In this document: one piece after another, positions 5,779 through 9,606 of the stretch
How positions within the stretch are numbered: position 1 is the first letter of the stretch
Layout of the letters: each line of letters begins with the position of its first letter
Program-made: the position numbers and the translations under genes
Origin: Candidatus Geothermarchaeota archaeon
Lineage (GTDB): Archaea; Thermoproteota; Nitrososphaeria; Geothermarchaeales; JAUWBL01
Assembly (NCBI GenBank): GCA_030601715.1
Contig: JAUWBL010000024.1
Coordinates: forward strand, 1-9,606
Length of the DNA: 9,606 nt
Direction of reading: 5' to 3'
The notes under the pieces: model-generated
Seen by the model: only the letters and a program-made list of their open reading frames with translations
Databases searched by the model: none
What the model was told of the DNA's origin: nothing

Positions 5779-7373
5779 ACCGTGGGGCTCCCGAGCAGCG
5801 ATCTTATGGTGGGCTGTCTGAACGTTCTCCGCCTCAGTGCCGTGTGGATCGGGGCGCGGATGCTGCTGTTGAGGCCCAGGACCGTCGTGTAGCTCTGCCT
5901 CTCACCTTGGCCCTCCACTATGTGTCGGATCTCGTCTAGGCGCAGAGTGACCGAGGAGGCTCCCAACTCAGCGGAGTTCAAGACAACCGTGTACCCTGGG
6001 TCCCGGTAGCTCGAATCACCGTCGATTGTGATCATGGACTCCTTGAGGGGGTCCTGAACCTGGACGAGCTCCTTGTCTGCTAGGCTCTGAAGGTCCGCGT
6101 CGGCTGTCACGTCGCGGCCTACCACCAGCTTCTCCAGGAGGGGTGTCCCGGCGACGCTGGCCGTCTTGGTTCTTACTCTCCGGAGATGGATGTTGGCTAG
6201 TCGTAGGTCTCCGCCGGTTGAGGGCTGGGCCGTGTCGGGTGTGATGGCCCACTGAACCCAGTTGATCTTGGTGGGGCTGCCTACCGTGTTCCAGCCGCTA
6301 GGGTCCTTCGTGGGGAGCTCATACTTTAGGCGTTTCCAGGTCGCTGAGAGATCCCCTATGATGTCTCGCCACCAATACACCCCGGGTCCTGAGGAGTCGT
6401 AGAGAGCTAGATCCACGGCTCCGTCTACGGAGATGTTGGTGAGGGCGTCCTTGTGGAGGAACTCTATGCTCTCCCAGTCGGCCTCCGTCACGTTGAGAAG
6501 GAAGTCTCCATAGACCTCGTCGGGGAACTCGAAGATGTGGGAGACGGGAGGCGTGCCGGTGGGCTCTGCTTTCAGTGCCTTGTCGGCCTGCTGCTCTCCG
6601 ATGTTGATCTTGCTGAGGGTGACATAGTCCGTATACCAATATCCGGTGCTGAGGTCCTCGAGCCAGGCGTTGACGTCGTCCAGGGGGTTGGTCTCCAGAT
6701 ACATGTTGCTGGCTCGAACCTGTCGGTAGCGCTCCCGGCTGCCCTCCGGGTCATAGAAGCCTCGACGGATGTCCGTGTCGGTGACGGTCTTCCCAGTGCT
6801 CCGGCTCAGGAGTAGAAACATCTGGAGGACCTTGTCCTCGTCGATGAAGAAGTCAACGCCGCCTATCTCGGCTGCTCTCTGCAAGGCCGCGAAGGGCTCG
6901 GTGTGAACGAAGTTGACGTTACAGTCTATGGATATGTCAGAATCCACGCCGGTGTCCGTGAGGCCCCAGGAGCCAACGGTGTTGAGGTGACTGACAAGGT
7001 CCTTTCCGACCTGCATGACATCGGCCGGACTGTATTCGTAGTCCTTGCTGAATCGGGGGCCCTTCTTTAGGGCTAGGCCTCCCCAGCAGCGGCCCTGGAG
7101 ACGGATACGTTTGAGGCGGCCCTCCCCCACGGAGTCCAGGACCCTGGGGGCTCCCTCAATCATCCCGGTCATCATCTTGACACCGTCAATCTTGATTTGA
7201 ACCTCTCGGAGGCTCGTGACGAGGCCCTGCTTCGAGCCGTCTGAGTCCTCCATCTCGACCATGAAGCTGCCTATGGAGTTGAAGGCGCCGTAGGCTATCT
7301 CGGCGTGGAGGACGTCTCCGTATTCGTCGGCCGCTACGACTCTACGGACTTGGACATCGACGGGGCCCGGCAT
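5775..7373 (-). CDS. Tail hub/baseplate-type protein with inserted carbohydrate-binding-like region
   Basis: A 532-residue protein encoded directly after the tape measure; the ATG at 7373 abuts the tape-measure stop. An AGGAGGTG lies about 14 bases upstream, inside the end of the previous gene. Residues 1-105 form a beta-rich N-terminal part with REVQIKIDGVKMMTGMIEG at 56-74. Residues 145-200 (DSDISIDCNVNFVHTEP, AALQRAAEIGGVDFFIDED, then VLQMFLLLS) match the layout of tail hub proteins, with a 'rapid assessment of a local frame' helix-strand segment. Residues about 228-405 form a separate beta-rich stretch with WYTDY, GVYWWRDIIGD, WNTVG and INWVQWAI, resembling a jelly-roll/carbohydrate-binding module. 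Residues 410-503 return to hub-like features (ITIDGDSSYRDPGYTVVL and SVTLRLDEIRHIVEG). The C-terminal tail is basic. It probably sits at the tail tip and organises the adhesins. The hub call is inference from position and layout; the insert's ligand is unknown. Confidence 0.72.
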   Translation of the reverse strand: MPGPVDVQVRRVVAADEYGDVLHAEIAYGAFNSIGSFMVEMEDSDGSKQGLVTSLREVQIKIDGVKMMTGMIEGAPRVLDSVGEGRLKRIRLQGRCWGGLALKKGPRFSKDYEYSPADVMQVGKDLVSHLNTVGSWGLTDTGVDSDISIDCNVNFVHTEPFAALQRAAEIGGVDFFIDEDKVLQMFLLLSRSTGKTVTDTDIRRGFYDPEGSRERYRQVRASNMYLETNPLDDVNAWLEDLSTGYWYTDYVTLSKINIGEQQADKALKAEPTGTPPVSHIFEFPDEVYGDFLLNVTEADWESIEFLHKDALTNISVDGAVDLALYDSSGPGVYWWRDIIGDLSATWKRLKYELPTKDPSGWNTVGSPTKINWVQWAITPDTAQPSTGGDLRLANIHLRRVRTKTASVAGTPLLEKLVVGRDVTADADLQSLADKELVQVQDPLKESMITIDGDSSYRDPGYTVVLNSAELGASSVTLRLDEIRHIVEGQGERQSYTTVLGLNSSIRAPIHTALRRRTFRQPTIRSLLGSPTV

Positions 7374-8885
7374 CTATCGACGGGCCACCTCCTGATCCAG
7401 GATCCAGAGGAACTCATCCACGATGCGTCGGGCGTTGACCTGCTGGGGGAAGTGCATCTCGATCTTAGAGACGCTTATCGTCCCGGCGCCGCGGCCTGCC
7501 GGCATAACTATCTCCCCGGCCTCTAGGTGAGCGAGGCCCGTGTAGGGCATGATTCCGCCCCGCTGGAATCCTGGGACGTTCTCGCGCAGCCACTTAGCCG
7601 TGCCGCCTTGTGGGCCTAGTCCGAGTAGATTCCAGAACCAGCTGAAGACGTCGACGGATTCGCCGGCCTGGGTCTTCCTGGTTTCAGCTATTCTCTCCTT
7701 TCTGGCTTCCCCGGCCACCTCCTCGAACGTCTTGAGGCCGGTTAACATTTGGATGATGTTGCTTAGGTCTCGCATGAAGTCGGCCAAGGGGCCCGCCACG
7801 ACCTCTCCGATCTGAATACTCAGCTCCTCCCATGCCGCGCCCATCTCGTCCATGGCGAACTGCGTCGTGCCCTGAAGCTCCTCAATTCGACTGTCGGCCG
7901 ATCCCACGGCGTCATTCACCGCGTTGATCTTGCCCACCATGTCACCGAACCCAGTATCCGAAGCGTCTCTAATGTCGAAGATTGAGTCGGCGAGCTTCCG
8001 GGCTCGGATCTCGGTAAAGACAGAACCCAGATAATCGCTGCGCTCCATCTCGGTGTTCATGCCTTCAAGATTTCTCTGAACATCTGCGAGGATGTCGACG
8101 AAGGGCCGGAAGTTTCCCTCAGCGTCGAACAGTAGATCTCCGAGCTCGTCCTGTCTCTTGACCAGGCCGTCGAGGGCTCTGGCTAGGGCGGTTCCTCCTA
8201 TGGCCGCGGATTTTTGCTGGTTGCTAACCTGCACGAGAACGCCTAGGGTCTCTTCTAGGGTGAGGCCGAACTGTTTCGCCGGTCCGGCGGCCATCAGGAA
8301 TCCCCCTATGAGGTCCTCGAAGCTCGTGATAGCGAGGTCGTCGGCCACGACCAGGGCGTCAACGATGCTGACGGCTTCACTCGCCGGGATGTTGAAGGCG
8401 TTCATGGCCAACGCTAGGACCTGAACAGCCTGAGTCGTGTCGATGTTGGCCAGTTTAGCCAGTGACAGGGCGGCCCCAATCGCCTGAGCCGAATCCTCGG
8501 CGCTCACACCGGCCTTCGTCAAGGCTAGGAGTCCGGCCGACACCTCCTCGGCTCCCACGGCGAACTCTACGCCTAGGGTCCTGGATAGCTTGGTGGCTTC
8601 CTCACGGAAGGCTTTCAAGGCCTCCCCGCTGAGGCCGCTGGCTTGGCCGGCTCGCACTAGGTTCTCCTCGAAGCTGGCGAAGGTTCGGACCGCGTCTTGG
8701 AGGCCGCCTACCAACCTGTTGATCGCGGCTACTCCGAAGTATGCTCCGATGACTCCCCCGGCGATTGATCCGGCTTGGCCCAGGGCTCCGAATCTCTGAC
8801 CTAGGCCCTGAGCTCGCTGGCCGACAACCTGGAAGACGCCGGAGGCCTCATCTATGGCTCTGATTCTGATCTTTACCTCGGGGAT
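7374..8885 (-). CDS. Tail tape measure protein (TP901-type), start codon irregular
   Basis: About 503 residues. This protein sets tail length and is threaded inside the tube. The N-terminal segment (VKIRIRAIDEASGVFQVV) is typical of the family. A Gly/Ala-rich hydrophobic stretch (about 38-59) follows, then the TP901 domain (about 70-280) with ASFEENLVRAGQASGLS, LTKAGVSAEDSAQAIGAALS and FGLTLEETLGVLVQVSNQ. Near the end (439-465), GFQRGGIMPYTG..HLEAGEIVMPAG is a hallmark tape-measure C-terminal motif. No ATG, GTG or TTG opens the frame before residue 58 (TTG at 8714), which would cut off the conserved N-terminus. The frame is closed upstream by a TAA. The best candidates are an ATC at 8885 with AGGAG 7 bases upstream, or an ATG at 8902 in the neighbouring frame. 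At the usual 1.5 angstrom per residue, the tail would be about 75 nm if non-contractile. Confidence 0.88.
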   Translation of the reverse strand: MPEVKIRIRAIDEASGVFQVVGQRAQGLGQRFGALGQAGSIAGGVIGAYFGVAAINRLVGGLQDAVRTFASFEENLVRAGQASGLSGEALKAFREEATKLSRTLGVEFAVGAEEVSAGLLALTKAGVSAEDSAQAIGAALSLAKLANIDTTQAVQVLALAMNAFNIPASEAVSIVDALVVADDLAITSFEDLIGGFLMAAGPAKQFGLTLEETLGVLVQVSNQQKSAAIGGTALARALDGLVKRQDELGDLLFDAEGNFRPFVDILADVQRNLEGMNTEMERSDYLGSVFTEIRARKLADSIFDIRDASDTGFGDMVGKINAVNDAVGSADSRIEELQGTTQFAMDEMGAAWEELSIQIGEVVAGPLADFMRDLSNIIQMLTGLKTFEEVAGEARKERIAETRKTQAGESVDVFSWFWNLLGLGPQGGTAKWLRENVPGFQRGGIMPYTGLAHLEAGEIVMPAGRGAGTISVSKIEMHFPQQVNARRIVDEFLWILDQEVARR

Positions 8886-8892
8886 TTTTCTT

Positions 8893-8897
8893 CTCCT
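8893..8897 (-). promoter_or_regulatory. Ribosome binding site before the tape measure gene
   Basis: AGGAG lies 7 bases upstream of the ATC at 8885, the ideal distance, within the 13 bases that follow the upstream TGA. It marks the true translation start region and argues against the TTG at 8714. Confidence 0.6.
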
Positions 8898-8898
8898 C

Positions 8899-9261
8899 TC
8901 ATCTCTCCAATCCTGGTATTAGCCGTCGGAGATGCTCGTAGAGAACATCCCCCACGGATCGAAGACCCACCTCAAGGGCGGGCCGTAAAAAAGGTTGGGG
9001 ACGCATGTAGCGTGTGCCATGCTCGACGTAGCTGGCGTAGGGTGCTCGTGCCTGGATCGTTAGGAGATTTTTTGAGACGTCGGTGAATATGCTGCTTAGG
9101 AGTCGCCCCGTTCTGACGGGGACTCTGATCTTGGCTTCCTGCTCTATGACTCGGGCTAGGGTGTCGTGTAGGCCTCTGATAGTGCCCGGCATCCTGGTGT
9201 TGACCATTCTCACCATGTCGGTGACTTGGCTGACGTCGGAGAAGATCTCTATTCGTGGCAT
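8899..9261 (-). CDS. HK97 gp10-like head-tail/tail completion protein
   Basis: A 120-residue protein with the landmarks of the HK97 gp10 family: VPVRTGRL at 47-54, APYASYVEHGTRYM at 73-86 and PFLRPAL at 90-96. This family forms small proteins near the head-tail junction or tail terminator of siphovirus-like phages. The ATG at 9261 directly follows the TAG of the upstream gene, with GGAGG 5 bases before it. Length is typical. It usually lies before the major tail protein; here it sits directly before the tape measure, with no tube gene between, so a local rearrangement is possible. Its TGA overlaps an ATG (ATGA) in the frame next to that of the tape measure. Confidence 0.88.
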   Translation of the reverse strand: MPRIEIFSDVSQVTDMVRMVNTRMPGTIRGLHDTLARVIEQEAKIRVPVRTGRLLSSIFTDVSKNLLTIQARAPYASYVEHGTRYMRPQPFLRPALEVGLRSVGDVLYEHLRRLIPGLER

Positions 9262-9459
9262 CTACTCCTCCATGATGGGGATTCCGAGCTTCCTGTAGGT
9301 CCGGAGAGCGCTGTTCCTAACGGTGCCTTGTTCCTCTTTCTCTTCGGCGAGGGCGCTAAAGTAGCGTGATAGCACTCGGCGGTCGAAGAGGAAGCGTCTA
9401 AGACTGCTCCCCTCCATTCCCATTAGGTCGCTTGGCCTCTGGTGTAGGAGCAACGCCAT
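9262..9459 (-). CDS. Small tail-module protein, possibly reached by frameshift
   Basis: Up to 65 residues from the ATG at 9459; ATGs at 9423 and 9417 are in-frame alternatives. The N-terminal part (MALLLHQRPSDLMGME) resembles the short 'HxxPSxLLG' segment in conserved small proteins encoded near phage tail assembly genes. Charged residues follow (RRFLFDRRVLSRYF, ALAEEKEEQ). There is no membrane helix and no strong ribosome site before any of the three ATGs. The frame is open back to 9522, overlapping the upstream gene by about 125 bases. Its TAG abuts the gp10-like start. Tail assembly chaperone second half is one possibility; the assignment is tentative. Confidence 0.55.
   Translation of the reverse strand: MALLLHQRPSDLMGMEGSSLRRFLFDRRVLSRYFSALAEEKEEQGTVRNSALRTYRKLGIPIMEE
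9267..9271 (-). promoter_or_regulatory. Ribosome binding site for the gp10-like gene
   Basis: GGAGG is embedded in the last codons of the upstream ORF (ATG GAG GAG TAG) and ends 5 bases before the ATG at 9261, fixing that start and coupling the two genes. Confidence 0.75.
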
Positions 9460-9606
9460 CTGCGCCGCGTCTCTTGAAAAGCTCTTGGAATCGAAATAAT
9501 CGCGCCTCGGCCACCTCGTCGGCTATCTTCTGCGTCATCTTCTGGATCTCTACGGCGACCCTGGCTTGATGTGGGGGGTCGGGTGTCTTGTCGCAGCAAG
9601 CTCTGA
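9398..9606 (-). CDS. C-terminal part of an unidentified protein (runs off right edge)
   Basis: An open frame enters from the right edge and ends at the TAG 9400-9398; about 68 residues are visible. It begins RACCDKTPDPPHQARVAVE, continues as a likely helix (IQKMTQKIADEVAEARLFRFQELFKRR) and ends in a Gly/Pro/Asn-rich, probably disordered tail (GVAPTPEAKRPNGNGGEQS). The amphipathic helix and flexible tail look like a genuine C-terminus. The family is not recognised. Its last part overlaps the next ORF in another frame. In a tail module this could be a tail assembly chaperone, but the visible part has no diagnostic motif. Confidence 0.6.
   Translation of the reverse strand, partial: RACCDKTPDPPHQARVAVEIQKMTQKIADEVAEARLFRFQELFKRRGADGVAPTPEAKRPNGNGGEQS

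Noticed and set aside
8715..8885. Tape measure starting at the TTG at 8714
   Set aside because: It would discard 57 residues of family-typical N-terminus that are open in frame and preceded by a good ribosome site at 8893-8897.

Overview
The window is a tightly packed block of genes, all on the minus strand, from a tailed double-stranded DNA virus (Caudoviricetes-type) or an integrated relative. The virus call rests on an HK97-gp10-like protein, a TP901-type tape measure, a tail hub, adhesin/receptor-binding proteins and a terminase large subunit, all in one orientation. Junctions are almost gapless (ATGA, GTGA, TAGTG and TGATG overlaps), with GTG and TTG starts and GGAGG-type ribosome sites. 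I cannot name the host: nothing separates a bacterial from an archaeal host, and no lysis enzyme or host gene is present. CTAG tetramers are common by eye, so the host is probably not one that strongly avoids CTAG.

Transcription runs from the high coordinates to the low. At the right edge is the C-terminal part of an unidentified gene (9398-9606). A small ORF (9262-9459) overlaps it in another frame. Then come an HK97 gp10-like head-tail/tail-completion protein (8899-9261), the tape measure (about 7374-8885), a tail hub protein with an inserted jelly-roll-like region (5775-7373), a 57-residue gene (5605-5778), and a beta-propeller protein with an Asp-box (4346-5608). A possible 31-residue ORF follows, then an 802-residue adhesin-like protein built on three tandem ~177-residue repeats (1845-4253).

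The left part holds a small helical protein (1591-1845), an unrecognised 162-residue alpha/beta protein (1110-1598), a holin-like two-helix membrane protein (841-1110) and the start of the terminase large subunit (1-844), which runs off the window. The terminase reads normally through its Walker A region and then, where Walker B (hydrophobic stretch followed by Asp-Glu) is due, changes into the N-terminal splicing domain of an intein. This is a nested selfish element in the packaging motor. Its arginine codon use differs sharply from the flanking extein.

Together the genes cover tail assembly (tape measure, hub, gp10-like), host recognition (propeller, triplicate-repeat protein, hub insert), possibly membrane/lysis, and DNA packaging. 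No promoter, terminator, tRNA, CRISPR array, integrase or attachment site could be supported. The region looks like part of one long late operon with no gene-free stretch over 100 bases.
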